64,000 nucleotides of DNA from Sweltsa coloradensis (Eukaryota > Arthropoda > Insecta > Plecoptera > Chloroperlidae): contig JAMZAV010000627.1 of assembly GCA_024449915.1 (NCBI GenBank), forward strand, positions 248,001 to 312,000. The letters run 5' to 3'. The stretch's first letter is position 1; every line of letters begins with the position of its first letter. Under the pieces are notes generated by a model that worked only from the letters and a program-made list of their open reading frames with translations, was not told the DNA's origin and made no database searches. This document shows positions 1-11,507 of this stretch, piece after piece. The position numbers were made by a program, and so were the translations under genes.

Positions 1-1629
1 TTAAAAATTAGAATACTGCTCATTTAGATTAACTAAATGAGAATCGCAGAGCCAAATTGTTGCTTGGTTAACGGAACTAATCTGAATTTCAAATAGGCCG
101 CAAAACAACATTGTGCTAGATATTTTAAGAGCTCTGTTCAACACAGCATTACATTATCTATATGTTCGTGTTTGTTTTACCTTATTTACGCATGTTCTCT
201 CTCAGAGACGTAAGTCTCTTAAATGTGCCGTCGTTGACTTTGCACATTTGAAAACATCATTAAGCTAAAAACTGTTTTCAAATGTGCATGTTTTGTGAGA
301 TAGTTTTACCACGGACGTGTATCGTCCATTCAGCCCCTAGGCTCGACGACCCTGGCCAACATGAAACAATACCTCACAAAGTATTTACCTCACATCACGA
401 CATGATCAAGTACTAGGCAAGCTAAGTATTAATGACAGATGAGTGTGCATAATAAATACGATATTTATCAAATATCTATCAATTACAGTCTGATTTACAA
501 ATTAGGTCAAATTCATAAAATTATGGCTAGCGGGCTGCAGTGGAATGTAACGGAATATAATATATAATGCTGCAAAACATATTTTCTCGGATATATTAAA
601 TTAACATACCCACAAAGGAAAATATATGCATGGAAATAGTTTATTAAAAAGTAATGTAAGAGCTTGATAAAACAGGATGAATTAATTTCATCATAACATA
701 ACATCAACAATGAAAACTAATTAAGGAGGCATCACAAGATAAAAAGAAGAAAATCTAATGAAAATAATACTAAACGGAATGCAAAGGTGAATTGAGAGCC
801 CAGGGCTATTTCCCTTGGACGCGAGCACAATAGAAACTAAATGAGGAGAAGAAATAACAAGAGGGAACGTACGCTAACAAACAACATACATAAGTACACG
901 TGTACTCACAACGAAACTCTAGCTGAAGGTGTTAAATAAAACATACCACTGCACTCACTGAAGTACATGTGAGTGGTAGTTCTCTTACAAAGCTTTCAGT
1001 TAAGCTTCAAGTTATTCTTGTTGAAGTTGTAGTTTACAATCGTACATTGAAACAACTTCAAATCAACATTTAAAAAGTGCCTCTAAATATTATTCTGACA
1101 CGCCCCGCTCACAATATTTTGCCAATTAGTTTCACAAAATTAATAATGTCGGTACCTTTGATTCGCCTAATTTATATTTGTTTATTTGAAGTTGTTCATG
1201 TTCAGTTCATAACTGATTTATGAATGTGCACAACAATTTCAAGACCCTAATACTAGCTCAAACTTAACAAAGTTGTGAATTTTATTTCTTAATTTAAACG
1301 TTAGGTTTGCGTTTAACAAATGAGTTTTCAATTCATGAATTGTTTATGTATCAAAATAAAGTATTTGCGGCAACATACAGCTAGTTCTACATTTTCCCAC
1401 ACCTGCGCCTAGTATCTCATGGGAGGCGAAACAACCAGTGCTGATGAAGCAATTAAAAGTCCGCTGAAGATAAAATGTTTTCGATGATTGCAGACTCGTT
1501 AAAAGTCCAGCCATTAAAATAATTGACACCATTACTAGTTTTACAGTTAAGCGGATTTCCTCTAAATTAGGTTGACACTTAAGATAATTTAAAATTGGGA
1601 ATTGGAAATAAAAAGGGAGGCGAGAATGT
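1..1629. other. AT-rich intergenic DNA, no gene seen
   Basis: I see no convincing coding region, tRNA or mobile element apart from the hairpin at 241-288. The short open frames are interrupted and their composition is that of AT-rich noncoding DNA. Confidence 0.6.
241..288. repeat. Perfect 15-bp inverted repeat (hairpin)
   Basis: The arm TGCACATTTGAAAAC at 241-255 is exactly reverse-complemented at 274-288, leaving an 18-base loop. It could be a MITE core, a transcribed hairpin or a cruciform. No target duplication was recognised beside it, so the function is unknown. Confidence 0.7.
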
Positions 1630-1632
1630 GTT

Positions 1633-1699
<67 letters not shown>
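1630..1699. repeat. Compound (GT)n(GA)n microsatellite
   Basis: A short GT run passes directly into about 27 GA units with one interruption (AAAG). The Arg-Glu and Ser-Leu strings it encodes in either direction are not protein. Confidence 0.95.
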
Positions 1700-3730
1700 A
1701 CGTTTAACCGGGACTGTGAATAAAAGTTGTTGGGAATTTGAGAGTGCATTTACCGTCCCTAAGCTAAACATTTACAATAGAGGGAAAAGGTGCATTACTG
1801 TATAAAGCGAAGGCACTTGCTACACAGCTGTTGAGAAATAGAATATTGTGCTATTGTACACAAAAAAAGTTGACTAAACTAAAAGTTTGGGTGATAAACT
1901 GACTAAATAAATTTTAATAACGATCAAATCTAATGTATAAATGAAAATAAATTCAATATTTGTTCACTTCTACTGTCATTCAATTGCTTGGATTTGAATA
2001 ACCTTAGAATACGTACCAAACCATGTTTAGATCGCCAAATGAAAATAATTAACTTGACAGCATCGTATAAAACACAGTCGCCATTTTTAATCCCACTGAT
2101 TGCAATTACCGAATACGTGCTCATTGGCGTTTACATTGTTCGATGAACCATCAATTAAACAAAATCAATTAATTAAATTATCAGCTCTTGTTCGTCCTCT
2201 TCGTCGTCAAAACCAGTGAAAGTTCCGAAACTTTTTATCGTCGCCAGTAGCTTTTATTCATCAGCTCAATGAGAGCGCAGTGAGTGCGGCAGAGCAGTAG
2301 ATTGTCGCGCTTCATTGCACAGAGGTTCATAACAAAACATTTCACGGGCTTCAATCATAACAAAGCTAGACGTTATTACTGATGCAAACGCAGAATCAGA
2401 CTGTTGGATTTACCGATAAATGCGAGGGATACATTTTTGTGTACTTTGATCACAAGTTTATTCACGAATATTTTATTACCTTTACGACTGAAATAACTTT
2501 CAAATGGAAAAAATACGACACAAAATGGCCGTTTCATTATTAAAAGAGACAATCTACCTTAACTGTGAACAAATGCAAATTTGTTACGTGTTGCAGGGTA
2601 TAAAACGTATTGAAAAGTTAAATTGCTTGTTAGAATGGGGTTTCCCGTGAGGTAAAGTAATAGATTCTTGCGGGAGCTTCTGAGCGAGGTAGGCTAAGTA
2701 GCTAGGCCACCAGGGCGGGCTGTGTTGATAGATGGGGAGGTCGGTGTCTTGCAGGTCGCGGCGAGACAGGGGCAGAATACACGTATTATGTAGGGGAGGG
2801 ATTAATAACGCTCGGGAAGATTATTAAGTAGCTCGCAAGTTGTTTGGTTTTGTTTGTTTCTCAGCGGGGATTTACTACTAATATAACTTATACCTGCAGA
2901 TATTGCGCGTGCGCGCTAGAAGACGACTCCACTTCTAGAGTGGAGACTTGTACGGACCTTCTGATCAACCCGAGCCCTGGGATATAAAGTCTGTCTGTAC
3001 GTCCGTCTGTGCGTCTGTCACGTCTCACGGTTAAAACCGAACACGACGTCCGAACGACAAGCAAAATACAAGGAAGATACCAAATTAAAGGGGCTAAAAA
3101 CCCCAAAAATTATTTTTTACCACGTGATCTATAGCACAATACTACACTAAAATGACCATTTAAAAAATTATATTTTGTAACTGTGATTTAACACGATTTT
3201 TTTAATTTTTTTGATCCAGAAATTAGCGAAAATTGGTGTTTTGAGAAATTTCTTAAATAGGCTTTATCCTGCTTCTTTTATGGTCCACATAGATACTAGA
3301 GCTTAGTACCAATCTAAAATGCCCCTTTATAACATCGTGTCTTGAAACTGTGCCCAAATATACGCTCAAACACGCAAAAATATGCATTCCAAAATCACAC
3401 CCCAACTTGGTAATCAGCATATTTTGACCAAACTACTTGCCCAAATTACAAAACAAAATATAGAGAATTTACAGAAAAGGCTGTAGAGTACGTCAATAAA
3501 GGCCAATATTTTTTTGGATCAAAATCCTCCAAGGTCACGGGGCATAAAGATCGTCCCCATGTTATTTCTTATGGGAGATTTTTGCCGATGGGACCTAGCT
3601 CGAAAAATGTCATGTTTGACAATTTTTTGGGAGGTCATGGTGGCCCCAATAAATTTTCTGTTAATTGCTAAATTCACTACTAGTTAGCCTGAATAAATAT
3701 ATTTTTGAGTTTAGCGGTTAAACACCCCTT
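1700..3730. other. Intergenic DNA, no gene seen
   Basis: I found no coding or RNA gene. Around 2980-3025 there is a short run of imperfect GTCTGTCTGT-type repeats. The AT-rich part from about 3110 adjoins the R2 repeat and may be an extension of that element, but I see no second copy of it in this window. Confidence 0.5.
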
Positions 3731-4085
3731 TAAGAGGGAAATGGATACATTGGCAGTTAGCATATAGCTATTCGCTCAACCAAGAAACATCTGACGTATA
3801 TGAAACTTTGCAAAGTTGTCAATAAAGCATACATGGACAGCCCTGCGGTCACAGATTTTTAAAATTATGTCTTAATCAGCCAGAACAAATTCACGAATAC
3901 AGCCAATTTTGGACTTTTTAACCAAACCGAAATTCGTGAAAACTAATTTATTTTGATATAAATTATTTTAAAACAAATTTAAGAAATGTGTTACTGTAGA
4001 GCCCTATATTTTAACTTTTGTGACATCAGAATCTCAAACACCTGTAGTGTCAGTCAGCCGAGCGAACAGCAATTCACCTAACGCG
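3731..4085 (+). repeat. Dispersed repeat family R2, copy 1
   Basis: About 355 bp that recurs at 27912-28265 (closely similar) and 58387-58735 (diverged), all on the plus strand. Landmarks shared in order are a GGATACATTGGCAGTTAGC-like start, AACTTTGCAAAG followed by GTCAATAAAGCATACATGG, AGAGCCCTATATTT, and a tail with GTCAGTCAGCCGAGCG. There is no conserved reading frame and I saw no terminal repeats, so it is most likely a non-autonomous transposable element. The class is not identifiable by eye. Confidence 0.8.
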
Positions 4086-4097
4086 AGTCCTACTCAC

Positions 4098-4117
4098 GAC
4101 CCGGCACCTCCACCAAA
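4098..4117 (+). repeat. Dispersed short motif M, copy 1
   Basis: GACCCGGCACCTCCACCA followed by AA. The same roughly 20-bp GC-rich motif occurs at least eight times in the window in otherwise AT-rich DNA. This copy lies 12 bp beyond the end of the R2 repeat. The role is unknown. Confidence 0.75.
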
Positions 4118-4918
4118 CATATCACGCACGGCGAACTATTTTATTATCATACTCTTCAACGATCGCCCCCTCTTTCGGGTACACTCGCAGTCTACCCGTG
4201 CATGTCCTGAATCATTCTAGGTTTTCTACGACAACATTGAAAACAGTTGTTAAATTACTGTCGTACGCCCATTTATTTGAAAACGCTTTCGAACCTTCAA
4301 AGTTTATCCTGTTCTGACTCCTTCAAGTCTCCACCAATTAGAGGCATTTCTACATCAAACAGCTTAACTCTGCTAATTAAAATATAACGAAATCTACTCC
4401 CTCGCAGAACAAAATGTTGCTCTTCATTAAATTGTGTGATGAGTTAATATTAATATTATAAGGCTCTCGTACGCGTTTCCCTAAAACATTGCACCAAAAA
4501 GCACACACGACCCCGCCATAAGGGACATTTAGAACTTTTAAAGACTTTTAAAAGTTTGTAATGCGTATGAAACACGGATCGCGTTACCTCCCCTGGTGGT
4601 GAAGTGGTGAACCAGTTAGTTAGGAGCGTCGCGACGCCGGGGAAAACACGGCACACGTAACGAACTCGAAATATTTCAGGCGGCACTTAAAACTCGCGAA
4701 GACATAAAAAGTAAAGTCAGCAGCTTTCATTCGCTCTAACACGTTATGCTAATAGTATTCAAACGCGGGGAAAAAGTCGCGCTTGTAAAATATATTAAAG
4801 CGGAGGACCAGGTAGAAGTGGCGCGTCTCAAGAGGGTTGGTTTCCACTTCCGGTGCAGATGCACTCGGAAGAGAATCAATAAAACAAGTTCTTTGCAGGC
4901 GTTGTTATGATTGTTTGC
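4118..4918. other. Intergenic DNA, no gene seen
   Basis: Nothing recognisable. A short GC-rich piece at 4580-4690 contains the palindromic string GCGTCGCGACGC and resembles part of the R3 family at 59.5 kb (GCGTCGCGACGTC), perhaps a fragment of it. Confidence 0.4.
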
Positions 4919-5150
4919 ACAAGAGAGTTTAGTCCACGATGTGTTGACTTTGATTCGGGAGGTCCCGGGTTCAAATCCCGTCGAGACCGGCAGTCCAGAC
5001 TGAAGGTTTTTCCGAGGCTTTCATCAATCGTTAATGCGAAAACAAGGAATTCAGTCCTCTTAAACAGCCCTCGGACATCCCTTCACAATTGTCCTATCCG
5101 CATCATACCTAGTTATAGACACTTGAAGTGGACATAATTTCATTAGTGAC
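4919..5150 (+). mobile_element. tRNA-derived SINE (family S1)
   Basis: A Pol III B-box-like sequence GGTTCAAATCC lies at 4968-4978 after a tRNA-like head. It is followed by the S1 body, in which GGCAGTCCAGACTGAAGG leads to a CCCTTCACAATTGTCC block and a GACACTTGAAGTGGACAT tail. The same head, body and tail occur in order at 25622-25830, which supports one dispersed SINE family rather than a functional tRNA. The A box is poorly preserved here. Confidence 0.75.
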
Positions 5151-5750
5151 AAAATAGACGGAGGTCTAAGGCTTTCAGGGGCATCCTGTCTGAAGCTGCA
5201 TGGTGTATAATCCCAGGCGGGGTCTGACTGATAAGCTAGGGCTTCAAAGCCTCAGATGTTTGAGTGTAGGGGACGCATAACATGATTCCCGAGCTCAGAG
5301 AGTTAGAGGGTATAGATGCAATATAGTTAGCTCCATCTCAATATCTCTACCTTCCTATACGGTGCTGGCTAAGTGACGGGATAATCGCATTAGAAGTGTG
5401 GTCATGCAGTAGTGATGTCACTTTCAAGTTATATTCAACTAGGGGCATCTTCATTAGTGCGACAGATAGAGTCTGGATTGAGAAACATTTCAATACACCT
5501 TCTTATAGTATGAAAATGTGTTAAATGTCACATTAAAGTCTTGATTGGGTCAAGTTACATCAAAGTGTAATGCATCTATAATAGACATTCGGAGAATTAA
5601 TTGTTCCATAAACCAATCATTAAAAAACAAATCACAATAAACAACAAGAAAAATATAAAATCCAGTGAGTTGGTATTTTTTGATACAATGTTGTATAGCA
5701 CATAGTTGAGCCACTAAATAAAGAAACAGTCCGGGACTGACATTAATGAG
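5151..5750. other. Intergenic DNA, no gene seen
   Basis: No coding region, RNA gene or repeat recognised between the S1 SINE and the next tRNA-like sequence. Confidence 0.45.
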
Positions 5751-5754
5751 TTCA

Positions 5755-5900
5755 CAGAGGGGACCCTAGTTCAATCCCCGCTGCGCTCGGATTCTGACCG
5801 CGTGTTCAGTTCCACCCACGAGGGGGTAACAGGCCTAACTATTTTACACTCGGGAACTCTAGTTAGGCGCGGAACTAGACTCGCTCTGGCTACGTGATAA
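5755..5900 (+). mobile_element. tRNA-like SINE fragment
   Basis: A B-box-like TAGTTCAATCCCC is at about 5769-5781, followed by a GC-rich stretch with GTGTTCAGTTCCACCC. A cloverleaf cannot be drawn and the A box is not clear, so this is a degenerate tRNA-derived repeat, not a tRNA gene. Confidence 0.4.
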
Positions 5901-6035
5901 TAAAATGTGATGATGTTAGAGTAACGAGCCGTGATCTTGTTGGGTTCAACTCCCATGTTAGTAAAGCAACTTTTAAGATGTAATGCAGTAATTAGTCTTT
6001 GAGCAGCAACGAAGACGTAACGTGAGTTCACGCAC

Positions 6036-6038
<3 letters not shown>

Positions 6039-6081
<43 letters not shown>
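6039..6081. repeat. (AG)n microsatellite
   Basis: About 21 uninterrupted AG units. Confidence 0.97.
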
Positions 6082-6083
<2 letters not shown>

Positions 6084-7370
6084 CTCGGGGCGAGGTGGCT
6101 TAGGGAGTGCTTGCATTAGCACTGAACAAGGTTAGCATTAGCATCAGACCCGACACTGACACTGGCCAAGGGGATTATAATATATTATCTTTAGTGTGCT
6201 TAAGGCTTCGTTAAACACAATTGGCTAAGTGTAGATTAGTTCACAATGAAACTAATATGCGTTCATGAAGCCTGCGTTAAGAACGCTGTAATGAATTAAG
6301 ATACGTATCAGTAGGGACGCGAAAATTGCGTTTTGTGAATAGATGCTACAAACTAATGTTTTCCAGACCTATTTTATTTTATTTTTAAAAAGTATCTTTA
6401 ATTCTTTTATACACATTTTTAGTCGATTGATATTAATTCAAACTTGATGGACAAATTTTAAATTAAAAGTATGAACATTTCATACACAAGGTTTTGAAGG
6501 TGGTCAAAAATTAGATGCTACAAAATGCTATATACATATACGTACCTCTAAATATTAGGTACAGTAGAGATATATAATTATTTTATGGTTGTATTTAAAC
6601 AAATTAATTTCTTGTGTAAGTTAAACAACAGATCATAAATATATGTGTACTCCACCATTCCATATCAACATAAAACAATTTTCTATTCAAACATGGTTGC
6701 TATTACGGCTCCTAGATCAAATACACCTTAATGTTTTGAGGCTATGTGTTTTCTACTGTTGAACGTTGTAGCTCTGATTCGCTGTGAAACTATTTAAAAT
6801 GGAACCTCACAAATACAGAGTGCCACAACATTAAACGTTGAACTAGCCAATGATTGCAAAGCCCCGAGTAAACACAACGACGCACGTTGATTTCACGCGA
6901 ATCCAGCGCAATGAATTATTCAAGAGGTCCAATAATAATTAAAATCCATTTAAAACAAAGTCCATTGTCCACTCGGCACACAACGCAATTTACACTCGGC
7001 AAACGCACCCACTAACTACTATTCAAGCGTTCAATAACTACATGCGAGCCACTGAGCATACCCGCGATTAACCAGCCAACCTATCAAGCAATGCGATGCA
7101 GAACGCGAACCCAATGTCAACTAAGATAGCATGGTGTTCGGATAGTTAGTAAGGAATGTACAAATAAAATAAATATATTCATAGGCCTATTTAGAGTCTA
7201 CCCACTCAGTCATATAACTGATTCTCAGTGGGGGACATTAAACCAAAGCGACCAAGCCAGCCCTGTAGACCCCGACGCAATCGACGAGTGAACAATAACC
7301 AACCAAGATCTTTTTTTTAAATAGTAAATATATCAATCAGTGGTCTGTGACTTAGTAGGGATTAACTCAG
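6082..7370. other. AT-rich intergenic DNA, no gene seen
   Basis: Only short interrupted open frames. No repeat family or RNA gene recognised. Confidence 0.55.
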
Positions 7371-7465
7371 CATTCCCCGTTGCCTGAGGAAAACTTCGGC
7401 GGAGTCCTGAGTCACGGCTGCCAGTGGCTGGTATCGAGCCTGCGACCTCCAGAATCACAGATGAG
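7371..7465 (-). mobile_element. SINE S1 fragment (minus strand)
   Basis: Read on the minus strand it has ATTCTGGAGGTCGCAGGC, then a B-box-like GGCTCGATACC, then CTGGCAGCCGTGACTCAGG. This is the same order as the S1 copies at 4.9 and 25.6 kb. Only the head and the start of the body are present. Confidence 0.6.
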
Positions 7466-7781
7466 CTGCATGTGATGCGTTGCGGCTTACGAATATAAAA
7501 CATATTATTCGAAAGGTTTGATCAAAGATTCCCGGGAAATATAAATAAATTACCTTACTATGTTACAGTTAACAATATCGCTTCGTGACCAGTGAACTTG
7601 AACAGACTCGACTAGTCACAATATCCGACAAAGATCTCATGCCCAACACATGACAACCAGATTAAAGGCGACATCCGCCACTGGAAATCTCGTCTCATAT
7701 TTTTTTTTAATCGAGTCTACTAAAAAAAGACAAACACCCGAACACTAACCTAGTAAGTAACCCAAAGATCGAGTGTGAACA

Positions 7782-8071
7782 GGGTCAAACTGGTGGGTAG
7801 AAGTGATGATAATACGAGTGTGTGTGATCAGTGACTTTAGGGTCAAACTGGTGGGTAGAAGTGATGATGATACGAGTGTGTGTGATCAGTGACTTTAGGG
7901 TCAGACTGGTGGGTAGAAGTGATGATGATACGAGTGTGTGGATTCAGTGACTTTAGGGTCAAACTGGTGGGTAGAAGTGATGATGATACGAGTGTGTGTG
8001 ATCAGTGACTTTAGGGTCAAACTGGTGGGTAGAAGTGATGATGATACGAGTGTGTGTGATCAGTGACTTTA
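7782..8071. repeat. 58-bp minisatellite, 5 copies
   Basis: Five head-to-tail 58-bp units begin GGGTCAAACTGGTGGGTAG and end GATCAGTGACTTTA. The total of 290 bp is exactly five units, with only a few substitutions between copies. The high identity suggests recent expansion. The open frame running through it on the minus strand is a by-product of the repeat. Confidence 0.95.
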
Positions 8072-8349
8072 AAGTCGGGCTGAAGAAACATGGGATATAT
8101 AAGCAACGCGGTTCAAGTGTGTTCCCTTGCAAGTAGCACGGTCTGGTGCACACTAGTGTACACGAGCCGCGGGCAGCAGAGTTAGTTCCCTGTGTTCCCG
8201 TCTCAAAGCGACAGACCCAGCTCAAAGCTCACCACGCGAGGGAGACAAGAAAGTAATCAAAGCCCCCAAGATACTAATGTTTCTAATAACTCTACTCCGG
8301 GAAGCTTTGTCGCGTGACAAGCCTAACGTCATGGCAGATCTGATGGAGA

Positions 8350-8364
8350 CCCCCCCCCCCCCCC
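8350..8364. repeat. Poly(C) tract
   Basis: Fifteen consecutive C. Similar C/G tracts recur at 22862, 23440 and 45638. The exact length is unlikely to be reliable. Confidence 0.9.
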
Positions 8365-8390
8365 TCCAGCTCCGAGACTAATCAGGACGT

Positions 8391-8507
8391 CGTGGCAACA
8401 GTGTCCGGTGTACCAGGCACAAGACGTGGCAACAGTGTCCGGTGCATCAGGCACAAGACGTGGCAACAGTGTCCGGTGTACCAGGCACAAGACGTGGCAA
8501 CAGTGTT
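8391..8507. repeat. 34-bp minisatellite, about 3.5 copies
   Basis: Units begin CGTGGCAACAGTGTCCGGTG and end CAGGCACAAGA. Three full copies and a partial fourth that loses the pattern after CAGTGTTC. Copies differ by one or two bases. Confidence 0.93.
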
Positions 8508-9121
8508 CTATGTACGAAAAGGAGTAACAAATTCCTACACTAATGTTATGATTAGCAGAGATTTATATGGAAACTGTGGGAACCTGAGCTGTTTAGTTTT
8601 CCACAGGAGACGTTCACAAATTGCGTACCTAAATTAAGAAAGAGGGAGGTATAAAGTACTCGCCTCAGCCACTGCGTGGTCCAGCCAATCACAGGCGTCC
8701 GTTGCATTGACGTCACAGCATGAGCGCTCTTCCGCTTGATGTTACCTGCAAGAGAAATAACGTTGATTGTAACAGAGGCCACAGCGCTGGGGATCTTTCT
8801 GTTGGAGATGGTTCTACTTGAGAAATGAATAATAAATCGTATAAAGAGAGAAAAGAGTAAATCAAGACTGAAATCAAGGCACAGAGGTTGAGGAATAAGA
8901 AATGAAACAATGTGAGGAAGCTTGAGTGCAGATCAGACTTGGCGGTAGTAGGGGCTTATCACGTAATATACAAATACAAATAACTTTAAAACGCCGATGA
9001 GAGTTCGGACCACTGTTGTTGATGAAAATGTGTATACCAAAAAAAAAACATGTTTTTTGGGGGTTTGCAAACAATAATACGCGTAAATATATCGAACTTG
9101 TGCAGATATCAGAAGTTCCAG
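8508..9121. other. Intergenic DNA, no gene seen
   Basis: Nothing recognised. Overlapping short open frames on the minus strand have no protein-like features. Confidence 0.5.
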
Positions 9122-9144
9122 GGTTTTGGTGGAGGCGCCGGGTC
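9122..9144 (-). repeat. Dispersed short motif M, copy 2 (minus strand)
   Basis: The minus strand reads GACCCGGCGCCTCCACCA followed by AAACC. It is the only one of eight copies on the minus strand. Confidence 0.75.
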
Positions 9145-9803
9145 AGCAGTGAGAATATGTGAACAACTATCACAATGTACAAAATATAAAGAGTTATTAT
9201 TGCAATAACTTTAAAATGTAAAACAATGAGGCTCACAGAAATATGTAACAGATAACGGAGAAGAAAACATAGTATAACAGACTATTAATCAGTAAATAAA
9301 TGTTGAAATTATGGATTGAAAATGTTGGAACAGTATAACGAAAGGTAGGCCCTGCAGCATTTCAAACAATATTGAACTGCTATGTTAAGCTATTAATGTT
9401 GCAACTCACGGGCAAGAGATTGATCAAAACTCCTCCACGGAACATTGATTAAAGCATGGGTGTACACTTTGCTACACCCTGGCCTCCCACTCCATCATCC
9501 ACGCATCATCGCTCCGACGACAAGCCGGGGGGCGCAGAACTGCTCAACTCGGCACTGTTCTGTTTGCTTACTCCCGTTACTCCTTTGAACACGGAACCTG
9601 CCTCGCAATATCCGTGACTAAACCGCTGCTAAGGTCGATAATACTACTTTGACTAATGACAACAACGACTCTGTACCCCGACTGCTGCACCTTGAGGAGA
9701 GCGTCCCTTAAAACAATGCGTTATTTCAGGAAGACCTGAAATTGAGTTTCTGTTTTTGTTTGAAAGTTCTACTTCAAACAATAGGTGACTCCTGTCTGCA
9801 GAG

Positions 9804-9805
<2 letters not shown>
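9145..9805. other. Intergenic DNA, no gene seen
   Basis: No gene or repeat recognised. Confidence 0.5.
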
Positions 9806-9856
<51 letters not shown>

Positions 9857-9857
9857 G
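9806..9857. repeat. (GA)n microsatellite
   Basis: About 25 GA units with one AAAG interruption. Confidence 0.97.
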
Positions 9858-10118
9858 ATGACCGATCCCATTGTTAGCTCGTAGTGAACCTGATCAAGTC
9901 GGGTATGGACGTTTCTCTCTCAGTTGGGGAAACTCCCAACTGAATCCGAAGTGTTGCCAACTCATGGTTCTAAGGTGAGCATTCGGAAATAACACCTTCG
10001 TAACTTGGAGAAGTTAGGGTCGCCCAACCGTGAAGGTGCTAACTGCTTCTGACAAATATCTCGCAGTCTAACAAATCTGTGCTTCCAATCCGACAACGAC
10101 AATCATTGCTTAGATGAC

Positions 10119-10180
10119 ACTGTCACTCGAGAGGTCGTCGTTCGACCCCAGCCACCGGCAATCCTCACTTAAAAGTGTTG
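10119..10180 (+). mobile_element. SINE S1 head fragment
   Basis: AGGTCGTCGTTCGACCCCAG followed by CCACCGGCAATCCTCACT matches the S1 B-box and body-start region (compare 35276-35360). It is a truncated remnant. Confidence 0.5.
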
Positions 10181-10265
10181 TCCATATAATGTTTTTTTTA
10201 TGTTATATTCATATTTATGTTGTTATGTTGTTAATGTTATATTCATATTTTTATGTTGTTATTAT
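10181..10265. repeat. AT-rich short tandem duplication
   Basis: GTTATATTCATATTT followed by ATGTTGTTAT occurs twice within this stretch, a roughly 45-bp imperfect direct duplication. Confidence 0.6.
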
Positions 10266-10839
10266 ACCCAATTCATTAGCGATACCTCATTATGACCTCA
10301 CACTTTGCTTTCCCGCCAAAATGTAGGAATTCGATAGTAATTTTATGGCCGAAATTCTAGTCTTAAAAATTTGAACTAATTTTTGATATCATAATATTTT
10401 GTGCACATAGGAAAAAAATTAAAAATCACTAAGGTTTTATTTCTAACAATGGAGCAAAATAAAGCATCTAGGTACTCAGAAAGTGCTCCCTAACTTAGTA
10501 GAACAAGAGAGTAATGAATGATTGTTTCTGTCGGTGTATAGAAAATATTACATTTTACACAAATAAGTACATATTCTGAGTAAGACAAAATGTTTCCACA
10601 ATCCCACGAGCAATAGTAAAGTCTCCAGACATCAACCCTATTCTTAGCCCAGCATCAATTTAAACCAGAGCAGTAGATAAAATATCTCCAAATGGGACCA
10701 TTTCCTTGTTTTATCGGTTTCAGCGAGGCCGAGTTCGTTGTTTCGTGTGTCTTAAAACACGGTCGGTTCTAAACCACATTAATCTCCCGCTCCACTCTCC
10801 TCTAGTCGAGTTCACGGCCACTCTCTCTTCTCGGCGCGG

Positions 10840-10945
10840 GAACATTCGGTGCACAAGGGCAGCAGGTCACCGGCTAGATACCAGACACGGCAGTCCTGAC
10901 TCAAGGGTTGTTCCTCGGGTTCATCTCAGTCATACTAGCAAATAA
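10840..10945 (+). mobile_element. SINE S1 body fragment
   Basis: TAGATACCAGACACGGCAGT followed by CCTGACTCAAGGGTTGTTCC and CGGGTTCATC lines up with the S1 body. No intact B box is visible. Confidence 0.45.
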
Positions 10946-11507
10946 TATACTTATTATATACGGGAGCTTCACTCTGGAATATGTGTGAAGATTGGTCGGA
11001 ACCTTCATGGACAAAAAAATAGTGAAGATAGATAATTATCTATTGTTGAATTATATATTAACATTTAATGTACTCTATAACCATTTTTATTTTATTTTAT
11101 TTCAAGAATATATCTTATAATTAATTTTCATCGTTAATAATTTTGATAGTTTAACATTTAAAATTGCTAATTCCAAATGTGTTTAAAGAGCTACATTTAT
11201 TATTTTGTGAATGTTTATTGTATATTTAAATGTATGTAAGTATGTTGTCTGTCCATTATGCTATGACTTGCACTTGTGGTGTATATTTTGAACTATGTTG
11301 AAATATGCATAATTATAAATAAAATAAAGAACAAGAATTATGATGAAATGAAAACACCCCCATTTTTGTCACCGTACTTGTGAGTTGTGATGTGTCCAAC
11401 CCCATCACTTCTTACGCATCGAGCTGTTGTCTGCTGTGTGCTGACTCCCTACTCAGCAGCTAATAACTAACACTCCACACAAAGACCCGGCCGGAGGTTG
11501 ATGGCGG
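10946..11507. other. AT-rich intergenic DNA, no gene seen
   Basis: Very AT-rich to about 11345. No gene or repeat recognised before the satellite array begins. Confidence 0.5.

Noticed and set aside
7782..8225. Direct repeats at 7.8-8.1 kb as a CRISPR array
   Set aside because: The units are contiguous 58-bp copies with no unique spacers, in a eukaryotic context. It is a minisatellite.
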